Source: Beijerinckiaceae bacterium
Lineage (GTDB): Bacteria > Pseudomonadota > Alphaproteobacteria > Rhizobiales > Beijerinckiaceae
Direction of reading: 5' to 3'
Assembly: GCA_021324915.1 (NCBI GenBank)
Contig: JAJPIC010000024.1
Coordinates: 1-64,000, forward strand
Length of the DNA: 64,000 bases
Shown here: positions 9,508 to 19,900 of the stretch, one piece after another
Position numbering within the stretch: position 1 is the stretch's first letter
Layout of the letters: each line of letters begins with the position of its first letter
The notes under the pieces: model-generated
Seen by the model: only the letters and a program-made list of their open reading frames with translations
What the model was told of the DNA's origin: nothing
The model's database searches: none
Translations under genes and position numbers: made by a program

Positions 9508-11007
9508 TTGCCTTCTTTCTCCGATATTGTTTTCGAAGCTGGCATTGCGGCGAGGAGCCTCGCCGATCTTCTCACCGGCAGGAGCCTGCGCCTCGGCGTG
9601 ACCGGCCTATCGGGCGCCGGCAAGACGATCTTCGTCACCGCGCTCGTCCAACATTTGACGCTCGCCGCCCGCCTCGCCGAGCTCGGTACGAAAAACCCGC
9701 TGCCTGTCTTCCGCGTCCATGCCGAAGGCCGGCTCGTCGGGGCAAGGCTCGAGCCGCAGCCGGACGATGCCGTGCCGCGCTTTGCCTATGAGGATCACGT
9801 CAATATGCTCACGGGACCGGGCGGGCACAACGATGCGCGCGCCTGGCCGCAATCGACGAAGCGCATTTCCGAATTGCGGCTTTGGCTCGAATTCGAACGG
9901 GGCGCCGGAATTGGGCGGCGCAGCAGAGCCGGGCTCGCAATCGACATCGTCGATTATCCCGGCGAATGGCTGCTCGATCTCACGCTGCTTGAAAAATCCT
10001 ATCAGCGCTGGTCGCAAGAGACGCTCGCCTCGAGCGCCTCCAGCGTGCGCGCGCCGCTCGCTGCGGAATGGCGAACCTATGTTCAAAACCTCGACCCGAA
10101 TGCGCCGGAAGAGGAAGACGTGGCGCAACGCGCCGCGGCCCTGTTCAAGGCCTATCTCAAGGCCTGCCGGGCCGAGCCGGTGTCGGCTTCGGCGCTGCCG
10201 CCCGGACGTTTTCTGATGCCGGGCGATCTCGAAGGCTCGCCGCTTTTGACCTTTTCGCCGCTCCAACTGCAGGAGAACGCGACGGTCGCGCCCCATTCGC
10301 TCGCCGCGATGATGGCGCGCCGCTATGAAGCCTATCGCGCGCATGTGGTGCGGCCCTTCTTTCGCGATCATTTCGCGAGACTCGACCGGCAGATCGTTTT
10401 GGTCGATGTGCTGGCCGCGTTGAACGGCGGGCCGACGGCGCTGCGCGATCTCGAGACAGCGCTTGCCGACGTTCTTAGCGCGTTTCGTACCGGCCGCAAT
10501 TCGCTCCTCTCGACTTTGCTCCGACCGAAAATCGATAAGATCCTGTTCGCGGCAACCAAGGCAGATCACTTGAATCATCTAAGTCACGATCGGCTCGAGG
10601 CGATCCTGCGTCGGCTGACGGCGCGCGCCATTGCCCGCGCCGAAAGCCTTGGGGCTGCAATAGACGTCGTGGCGCTTGCGGCCGTGCGCGCGACGCGCGA
10701 AGCAAATGTCGGACGCGGCGGCGCCGCTTTGCCGGCCGTCATCGGCACTCCGCTTAAAGGCGAGCGCATTGGCGATGAAGTCTTCGACGGGGCGACTGAA
10801 GTCGCGATCTTTCCCGGCGAATTGCCGAGCAATCCGGATGAAGTCTTCGCCGGCGATTACGCCGTCGATCCGCGCACCGCGGATTATCGCTTCGTGCGGT
10901 TTCGCCCGCCGATTGCGGCACGCGATGCGGCCGCCGCGCCATTACCTTTGCCGCATATCCGCCTCGATCGCGCCCTGCAATTTCTGCTCGGCGACAGACT
11001 AAGGTAG
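9508..11007 (+). CDS. YcjX family GTP-binding-like protein (DUF463)
   Basis: LRLGVTGLSGAGKTIFVTALVQHL (Walker A), DIVDYPGEWLLDL; TTG start likely at 9508. Confidence 0.9.
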   Translation: MPSFSDIVFEAGIAARSLADLLTGRSLRLGVTGLSGAGKTIFVTALVQHLTLAARLAELGTKNPLPVFRVHAEGRLVGARLEPQPDDAVPRFAYEDHVNMLTGPGGHNDARAWPQSTKRISELRLWLEFERGAGIGRRSRAGLAIDIVDYPGEWLLDLTLLEKSYQRWSQETLASSASSVRAPLAAEWRTYVQNLDPNAPEEEDVAQRAAALFKAYLKACRAEPVSASALPPGRFLMPGDLEGSPLLTFSPLQLQENATVAPHSLAAMMARRYEAYRAHVVRPFFRDHFARLDRQIVLVDVLAALNGGPTALRDLETALADVLSAFRTGRNSLLSTLLRPKIDKILFAATKADHLNHLSHDRLEAILRRLTARAIARAESLGAAIDVVALAAVRATREANVGRGGAALPAVIGTPLKGERIGDEVFDGATEVAIFPGELPSNPDEVFAGDYAVDPRTADYRFVRFRPPIAARDAAAAPLPLPHIRLDRALQFLLGDRLR

Positions 11008-11012
11008 CGTCC

Positions 11013-12056
11013 GTGGCAAAGCCGAAGATCAAACCGCAAGCCTTTCGCCTCGGCAAAACCGCGGAGGAGGAAGCGCCGCGCGCGGCTTTCACCATCGAGC
11101 CGGTGCCCGATTTCGTCGAGGCAGAGGCGGCCGCCGCCGCGGCAGTGGATCCCGGCGAGCAAATGGTCGAAACCGCGCAACGTCGCGGCATAACGCGTGG
11201 CGCCTTGCTTTCCTGGGGCGGGCTTTTCTTTTCGACCGCCGGCGGATTTCTGTTGCTCGTCATCGGCAATTGGATCGCCGGCCTGATCAAGGACCTTTTC
11301 GCGCGTTCGCCCGTCCTCGGCTACGCAGCGCTGGCACTCGCCGCGCTGGCGCTCCTTGCGCTTTGCGTGCTCGCCGCCCGCGAGATTTGGGGCATCGCCC
11401 GGCAGAGCAGGATTGCGCATATCCATATGGGCTTTGCCGCGGCGCGCGCGGCGGACGATCGCGAAGCTGCGCGCCGGCTCGTCTCGGCGCTCGCTGCGAT
11501 CGAGGCAAAGCGCCGGCAAAGCGCACAGCTCCTCGAGCTCACGCATGAAATCATCGACGGACGCGATCTCATCGACATAGCCGAGCGCGACCTGATCCTG
11601 CCGCTCGATCAGGAAGTGCGGCGCGAGATCGCGCAAGCGGCCAAGCGCGTCTCCATGGTCACGGCGATTTCTCCGCGCGCGCTCGTCGATATCGCCTTCG
11701 TCGCCGCGCAGGCTTTGCGGCTCATTCGAAAAATCGCTGAGATTTATGGCGGGCGGCCGGGCTTTTTCGGCTTTCTCAAATTGATGCGTTCGGTCGGCGT
11801 GCATCTTGCGATCACCGGCGGTGTCGCGGTCGGCGACTCGCTCATTCAACAAGTGCTTGGGCACGGGATAGCGGCGCGACTCTCGGCGCGATTGGGCGAG
11901 GGCGTGTTGAACGGCATGCTGACAGCGCGTGTGGGGCTTTCCGCAATGGCGGTCTGCCGGCCGATGCCTTTTGCCGTCACGCCGACGCCGGGCATCGGCG
12001 ATGTCGCGCCATTCCTCTTTCGCTCCGAGAAGGAGGAAGGTGCGAGCCGCGGGTGA
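11013..12056 (+). CDS. YcjF / TIGR01620 (DUF697) family membrane protein
   Basis: Two TM segments and C-terminal LMRSVGVHLAITGGVAVGDSLIQQVLGHG; directly downstream of ycjX-like gene; GTG start. Confidence 0.88.
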   Translation: MAKPKIKPQAFRLGKTAEEEAPRAAFTIEPVPDFVEAEAAAAAAVDPGEQMVETAQRRGITRGALLSWGGLFFSTAGGFLLLVIGNWIAGLIKDLFARSPVLGYAALALAALALLALCVLAAREIWGIARQSRIAHIHMGFAAARAADDREAARRLVSALAAIEAKRRQSAQLLELTHEIIDGRDLIDIAERDLILPLDQEVRREIAQAAKRVSMVTAISPRALVDIAFVAAQALRLIRKIAEIYGGRPGFFGFLKLMRSVGVHLAITGGVAVGDSLIQQVLGHGIAARLSARLGEGVLNGMLTARVGLSAMAVCRPMPFAVTPTPGIGDVAPFLFRSEKEEGASRG

Positions 12057-12428
12057 TCCGATTTTCGAAGATCCTCGGCAGGAGGCTCTACCGGATCTCG
12101 AAGCTCGGTGACTTGCCTCGAGCCAGCCACATCGGCAGGAATTTTCTGATAATTTTTTTTTCGCGCGCGGACCAAGATCAGCAATGCTCGCTCGCCGGTT
12201 GCAGCAGCCGAAAGCTTCGAAAGCGTTGAATCGAGGCGGCTTTCCATAAACGTATTTGCATAATCACGCGGTTCGTGCTGAATTGGCGCGCACAACCGCA
12301 TCTTGATGTGACCGCGAATAAGCCACAATGTCGGCACTATAAGTTCTCGTACCGTAACTGCGCAGCCATAGTGCAGAGTGGGTTGGGGACGCGCGTACGA
12401 GCGGCCTTGCGGCTGCCGGGGAGCGAAT

Positions 12429-13586
12429 ATGCGTATTGTACTTGCTTCGTTTCTGAGCTTGTTTTTGGTCGCGTTTATTTCCGGCGCCGGCGCGGCAGGC
12501 GGAAATGCCGGAAGGCACGCCTGGCAGAGGCACCAGGCCATCGATAGCCAACAGGCGATCAGCGACTATGACCGCGAACGCCAGCGCATAAACGACAACG
12601 TCGTTACTATTCTCTCAGGCAACCGCGACGGAGATTCGCTCGGGATCGTCTATGATCTCTCCGAGGTTCTGGACGACGGCGACAATCTCCGCGTGCTGCC
12701 CGTGGTGGGGAAGGGAAGCGCCCAGAACGTGCGCGATATCCTGCTCCTGCACGGCATCGACATGGGGATCACCCATTCGAACATTCTCAATCATTACGCC
12801 AAGACGGGCGAACTCGGCGACATCAAGAGCCAGATCGCCTATATCAGCAAGCTCTTCAACGAAGAGATGCATATTCTAGCCGGCCCGGGCGTGAAGGATC
12901 TGAACGATCTGCGCGGGAAGCCGGTGAATTTCGGCGAGACCGGCAGCGGCACGGAACTCACCTCCCAGCTCGTGTTTCAGGCGCTCGGCATCAACGTCAA
13001 AGAAGTCAACATGGGGCAGGCCGACGCGGTCGCCGCCATCAAGGATGGGCGTATTGCCGCGACCATCCTGATCACCGGTAAACCGTCGAGCTTTGTCGCG
13101 ACGCTGAAACCGTCCGATGGACTGAAGCTCGTGCCCATTCCGTTCACTGCGCCGCTGTTCAACGATTATTATCCGGCGGTGTTGGAACATGCCGATTACC
13201 CGAACCTCATTCCGGAGGGGCAGCGGGTCGACACGGTTGCCAATTGCGCCGTTCTCGCGGCATTCAACTGGCCGAAATATACGGACCGGTACAACAAGGT
13301 CGCCAAATTCGTCGACGCGTTCTTCAATCATTTCGAAGATTTCCGCAAACCTCCGCGGCGCGCGAAATGGCGCGAGGTGAACTTCGCCGCGACGCTGGAA
13401 GGTTGGACGCGCTTTCCCGCCGCTCAGGCCTGGATCGATGCGTCGCGCCCGCAAGAGGCGACGCAGCAGGATTTCGACCGCTTTCTGGCAACCAGCGGCA
13501 AGGACCAGGGACTTCAGTCCGATGCGCAGCGGGAAGAATTGTTTCGTGCGTTTGTAAAGTGGAAGGCTTCGCAGGCCCAGCATTGA
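12429..13586 (+). CDS. TAXI-family TRAP-type solute-binding protein (orphan)
   Basis: Signal peptide MRIVLASFLSLFLVAFISGAGA; LRGKPVNFGETGSGTELTSQLVFQALGI typical of TAXI. No TRAP permease gene adjacent. Confidence 0.82.
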   Translation: MRIVLASFLSLFLVAFISGAGAAGGNAGRHAWQRHQAIDSQQAISDYDRERQRINDNVVTILSGNRDGDSLGIVYDLSEVLDDGDNLRVLPVVGKGSAQNVRDILLLHGIDMGITHSNILNHYAKTGELGDIKSQIAYISKLFNEEMHILAGPGVKDLNDLRGKPVNFGETGSGTELTSQLVFQALGINVKEVNMGQADAVAAIKDGRIAATILITGKPSSFVATLKPSDGLKLVPIPFTAPLFNDYYPAVLEHADYPNLIPEGQRVDTVANCAVLAAFNWPKYTDRYNKVAKFVDAFFNHFEDFRKPPRRAKWREVNFAATLEGWTRFPAAQAWIDASRPQEATQQDFDRFLATSGKDQGLQSDAQREELFRAFVKWKASQAQH

Positions 13587-13625
13587 TCGACCGGGGCCGG
13601 AGGCCAAGCGTGGGGTGGTGCGGCA

Positions 13626-14621
13626 ATGAACCGGTTGGAGCGTTTCTCGGATTTGGAATTTGAACCAAGGCAGCGCTCGCTGCTTCATCTCGTCCGTTGG
13701 TTCGGCATGATCTGCGCTGTCGGCATATTGCTCGCCTGCGCGACCGCGGCCGTGGCTCTATTGAGCGAGGACAATCCGCTGCCGTCAAAGGCGAAGGCCG
13801 CGAAACAGGCGGAGGTGAAATCAAATCCGGGAGCCGGGGATCTCATTGTTGCGAATGCGGGCAATTCCCTGCTCGTGACGCCGGCCGCGGCGAGCCCGCT
13901 TCGTCCGGTCGAGGACGTTGCGGCGCCCTTGCCGATCATCGAGGCAGCACAACGCTCCGACAGAGCCGATGCGCGCAAAAAAATTCCGCAGGATCCGGCG
14001 AGCGGCATGCCGACATTGGCGCTCGATCAAGTGATCCCGGCCAAGCCGCATCAGGCTTCGCCGTTCAATCTCTCCCTCAATGCCGATGGGGTCGTACCGG
14101 ATCATAGTCTGATCGCCATCCGCGGCCTGCCGAAGGGAACGGTGCTGTCGGCGGGTCACTCCGACGGCGCCGATGGCTGGTATCTGGTGCCGGACGACCT
14201 CGGCAATGGGTTATCGATTACGCCCGGTGAGGAAGCGAAGGGGACGAGCGAGCTCGTCGTGCAATTGCTGGCGCCGGACGGCCGCGTTGCCAACGAAAAG
14301 CGCGCAAGCCTGGTTTTGCCCACCAGCGACGCGAGTGCGGCGCACGAGATGACGCCCGAGGAGATCCAGGTGCTCATGCAACATGGCCGGGATTTGGAAA
14401 GGGTCGGCTATTTTGCAGGGGCGCGGCTCTTCTTCCAGCGCGCGGCGGATGCGGGGAGCGCGGAGGCGGCGCGCGCAATGGGCGAGACCTATGATCCCGT
14501 CGAATTCGAGAAGCTCGGCGTGCGCGGCCTCGTTCCCGACGAGGCCATGGCGCAAAAATGGTATGAGCGTGCGCAAGAACTCGAGGCAAAGCAGGCAAAA
14601 CAGGGCGGAGCGACGGAATAG
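13626..14621 (+). CDS. Membrane-anchored protein with Sel1-like repeats
   Basis: TM near the N-terminus (ICAVGILLACATAAVALL); C-terminal ARLFFQRAADAGSAEAARAMGETYDP and AQKWYERAQEL. Confidence 0.75.
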   Translation: MNRLERFSDLEFEPRQRSLLHLVRWFGMICAVGILLACATAAVALLSEDNPLPSKAKAAKQAEVKSNPGAGDLIVANAGNSLLVTPAAASPLRPVEDVAAPLPIIEAAQRSDRADARKKIPQDPASGMPTLALDQVIPAKPHQASPFNLSLNADGVVPDHSLIAIRGLPKGTVLSAGHSDGADGWYLVPDDLGNGLSITPGEEAKGTSELVVQLLAPDGRVANEKRASLVLPTSDASAAHEMTPEEIQVLMQHGRDLERVGYFAGARLFFQRAADAGSAEAARAMGETYDPVEFEKLGVRGLVPDEAMAQKWYERAQELEAKQAKQGGATE

Positions 14622-14642
14622 TCGCTCGCGCCGCGGCTGGCT

Positions 14643-15680
<1,038 letters not shown>

Positions 15681-15777
15681 TCATGACTCCTGAAATGCTT
15701 GCCCGTCCGGTTGGCTTCAAAAGGCAGGGCATCGCAACCTGATTTATTGTCGCGGCAATGAGCCGGCGCAGGGTCGC

Positions 15778-16101
15778 TTATCCCTGACGGGGCGGCGTCG
15801 TAACGATCAGCCCGTCGAGTTCCGGCGTGACTTTGATCTGGCAGGAAAGCCGCGAATTGGGCTGCGTGGCATAGGCGAAATCGAGCATGTCCTCTTCCTG
15901 CGGGCTGGGGCCCCCGGTCAGCGACAAAAAGGCCTTGTCGACATAGACATGGCACGTGGCGCAGGCGCAGGCGCCGCCGCATTCGGCAGTGATCTCAGGG
16001 ACGGAATTGCGGATCGCCGTCTCCATCACGGTCGAGCCTTCTTCCGCCTCGACCGTCCGCTTCTCGCCGGACGAATCGATGAAAGTGATCTTGATCGTCA
16101 T
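15778..16101 (-). CDS. 2Fe-2S ferredoxin (adrenodoxin/ISC type)
   Basis: CGGACACATCHVYV cluster-binding motif, 107 aa. Confidence 0.94.
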   Translation of the reverse strand: MTIKITFIDSSGEKRTVEAEEGSTVMETAIRNSVPEITAECGGACACATCHVYVDKAFLSLTGGPSPQEEDMLDFAYATQPNSRLSCQIKVTPELDGLIVTTPPRQG

Positions 16102-16143
16102 ATAGGTCTCTGGGGTTGGTTTAGGCAGGCGTTCGCGCCCTCT

Positions 16144-16647
16144 TTACTTAAGAGCCCCGCCCATGAACAGCCCTTGTCTTTGCCGAGGCGGCCGCCTTTG
16201 CTTGGCTTCGATATGGAAATCATGAGCTTGAGCCGGCGGCTCAGGCGGGCGGGGAAGATTGCGCAGATGCGCTTCGATGGCGGCGAGCGTCCGGCGAAGA
16301 GCCGCGGCGAGTCGTTCCGCTTGGCTCTGGCCACGCTCGAGCTCGGCCGCGGTGTCGGCGAGCTCAAAGGCGCCAATCGCGCGGGCCGAGCCTTTCAGCC
16401 GATGCAGGAAACCGGGCTCAGCGACACTAACCCCCCTGATTTGCGCCATAAATTCGGCCGACTGTCGGACAAACAGGTCGAGGAGTTCGCGCTGCAGGCC
16501 CGAATCGGCGCCCGTCTGCTCGGCGAGATGGAGGATATCGAGGACATCACGGCGAAAGTTGACAGGGCTCTGGGCGGCGCCCCCGGAGGCCGATCCTTCG
16601 GAGGATGGGGTCGCGGTGGGCGAGGCTTGATCTCCGGACGAAGTCAC
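16144..16647 (-). CDS. Hpt-domain histidine phosphotransfer protein
   Basis: FLHRLKGSARAIGAFELADTAAELE matches the Hpt HRxKGSA(x)xxG motif. Confidence 0.82.
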   Translation of the reverse strand: MTSSGDQASPTATPSSEGSASGGAAQSPVNFRRDVLDILHLAEQTGADSGLQRELLDLFVRQSAEFMAQIRGVSVAEPGFLHRLKGSARAIGAFELADTAAELERGQSQAERLAAALRRTLAAIEAHLRNLPRPPEPPAQAHDFHIEAKQRRPPRQRQGLFMGGALK

Positions 16648-16934
16648 GTGCCCTGCGCCTTTGTTGGATATGGCCGGTTATTCCCTTGCTACTGCACGAT
16701 TTTTGCTTGGATAACCGGGCGGTGCGCGGGAGATCGAACTGGCGAAAAATTGTTTCCGATCATGGTGAAAGCGCCGTTAACGACGAATCAAAAGCTTGCC
16801 GGCCCAGCGGTTTCAATCCCCAAGGCACAGATGTAGAGTGCTTTTGGTTAACGGATGGCTGGATCCAAGCCGTTGGAGAGAGATCGAAGCTCAAGTCTCG
16901 GTCCATTTTTTCCGTTATTTAACAAGAGGCAAGC

Positions 16935-19900
16935 ATGGCCACGAACAAGGCGCAAGATCCCGCGGCTGCGGCGCTCTCGGCGATTGAGGAGGCTTTGAAC
17001 CTGACCGGCGAAGGCCCAGCCCAGAAGGCACCGGAGATCTCGACCCCGATTTTCCCGAAGGCCTCGGATCCAGACAAGACGCCGAGAATGATGAAGCGCC
17101 ATTCGGAATTGCCAGTCGCGCAGGTTGCCGGAGGGCAGAGCGAAGCCCCGCCGGCCGTCGAAAATGGACGCCTCGCGCGCAAGTTGCCGGAGATCGAGGA
17201 GCACCCTCTTTTCGCACCAAAAAAGCCCGAACGGAGCAAGCCCGATTTTGCTGCCGAGCGCTCGCCGGTCGCCCCGGTTCCGGCGGCCAATGACGATCGC
17301 GATTCGATCGGCGCCATGCTACGGGCCGTCAACAAGAAACCGACTTCGGTCTCGCTGATCGTCGCGGCGGTCTTCTCCGCCATATGGCTCTTATTGTCGG
17401 CGCTTTATTTCGCCACGCACCGCGCCGAAATTCTCGGGTCCGGCGGGGTCAGGACGGAACTGGCCTTCTTCGCTTTTGCGACTGTCGCACCGATCGCGTT
17501 CTTCCTGGTCACGGGTGTGCTGGCCCGCCGCGCCGAGGAAATGCGGCTGACGGCGCGCTCGATGGTCGAGGTCGCCATGCGGCTCGCCGAGCCTGAAGCG
17601 GTCGCGAGCGAGCAGATGGTCACGCTATCGCAGGCGATCCGCCGCGAGATCGTCTCGATGGGCGATGGAATCGAGCGGGCGCTGGCGCGCGCCGGAGAGC
17701 TCGAAACGCTGGTGCGTTCGGAGGTCTCCAATCTGGAACGGTCCTATTCGGACAACGAGCGGCGCATCCGGGCGCTGGTCGAAGAACTCTCAGCCGAGCG
17801 CGAGTCCATGCAGGCCAATGGCGAGCGCATGCGCAATGCGATCGGCGGGGCGCAAGATTCCTTCGCCCGCGAGCTCGAGAACGCCTCGGCAGGGCTTGCC
17901 GAAAATCTGAGCGCCGCGGCCGCCAGCATCACCATGTCGCTCGGCGCCAAGGCGGAGGAGATCCGTTTCGCCCTGACGCAGGTCGGCGACCAGCTGGCCG
18001 AAAGCCTTGCTGGCCAGGCGGAATCCGTCCTCGGTCGGCTGGAACAGGCGCGGGTCGGCGTCGAAGCGACGGCCGGGCAGGCGAGCACCGAAATTGCCGA
18101 GACGCTGGCGCGCCGTCTTGCGGAAATCGAGTCCACGGTCGGTCAGGTGAGCACGGAGCTCTCGGAACAGGTCGCGCGGCGCCTCGCCGAAGTCGAAGCC
18201 ACGGTCGGCCAGGCGAATGCCGAAATGTCGGAGAGCTTTTCGCAAAGGCTTGCCGAGATCGATACGCAATTGCGCAGCAGCGGCGACGTGCTGATGACCG
18301 ATGTCGTGCAAAGGATCGAGGAATCGAGCGGCCGGATCAATTCGGTGCTCCATGAGGCGATCTCGACACTGACGATGCAATCGGACAAGCTCAGCGAACG
18401 CTTGTCGCAGAGCACGCACGATTCGCTCGAGACCTTCTCCTATCACGCCGGCACGCTGAACGACCGCTTCGGCCAGAGCGTCAGCGAAGCCATCAATGCG
18501 ATCGCAACGCACAGCGAGCGTGTAACCGAGACGCTTGCCGAGCGGCTCGGGCAGTTCGAAGAAGCCATTGCCGGCCAGGGCAATACGATTGCCGACCGGA
18601 TCGGCGAGAATGCGCAACATTTGACGACGGCGCTCAGCAAACAGCTCGAAGCGATCGAGACCGTGCTCGCGGTGCAGGGCGGCGAACTCGACGGCAAGTT
18701 CGAGGCGCGCGCGCAGCACACCGCCGATCTCTTTGCCGAGCAGACGCAGGCTTTCGAGGATCGCGCGGGAGCCAAAGTCCAGGCCATTGCCGATACATTC
18801 GAGGAGCTTATCGGACGAATCGATTCCGCCCTCGACGGGCGGGCTCAGGCGCTTAACGAGGCCCTGGCCGCGCGCACCATCGATATTGCCAAGATTCTTG
18901 GCGAAGGCGGCCGCGAGGTCATCCAGGCGCTCGAATCGAGAGCCGACGAGATCGACCGCGTCCTCCTGGATCGCGCCGCCTCGGTCGGCGAAACGCTTTC
19001 CAGCAAAGCGGACGAGGTCAACCAGACGCTCGGCGCGACCCTGGGCGACATCGGCGAGTCGCTCTCAGCCAAGATCGAGGAGATCAATCGGAGCCTTGCG
19101 AGCCGGGCAGACGACATCCATCAAGTGCTCGGCGGGAGGGCGGAAGAGATCCATCTGGCGCTCGGCGGCAAGGCCGAGGAGATCTATCATGCGCTCGGCG
19201 GCAAGGCCGACGAGATCAATCAGGCACTGGGCGGCAAGGTGGACGAAATCACCCAGGCGCTCGGCGGCAAGGCCGACGAGATCCATCAGGCGCTCGGCTG
19301 GAAAGCGGCGACCATCGCCGACACGCTCGATGGGCGGATTGCCCGGTTCGAGGATCAGGTGGTCGGCAGGCTCGAAGCGATCTCCACCGAATTCGACACG
19401 CGCGGGCGCGAGCTTGCCGAGAATCTCGCGACGCGCGCGCAAGAGATCGATTCGAACCTTTCGCACCATTCCGCCAATATCAGCGCGGCGCTCGACCAGG
19501 AATCGGGCGCGCTGGCCAATCTGCTCAGCGGACGCGCCGACACGCTGAAGGAATTGCTCGGCCAGGCGTCGACCGACCTCGACTCGACGCTTGCCGAACG
19601 GATCACGGAGATCGGCGGCGTGCTCGCCACGCGCGTCAACGAGATCGGCGCGGCGCTGGCTACTCGCCTCAGCGAGCTGCAAGGCGCGCTCGACGAACGC
19701 AGCCAAAACCTGCACGCAACCTTGCGCGCGCGCAGTGACGAATTCCACGCCTTGCTCGAAACGAAAGGCACGGACCTCGTCGCAAATCTCGGCCAGAAAC
19801 AAGCCGAGCTTGCCTCCACCATCGACCAATCTTCCGCCAATCTCGCCGAGACGCTTGCCTCGGGCGCCGCGGCGGCGGTCGAATCTCTGATTTCCACCAA

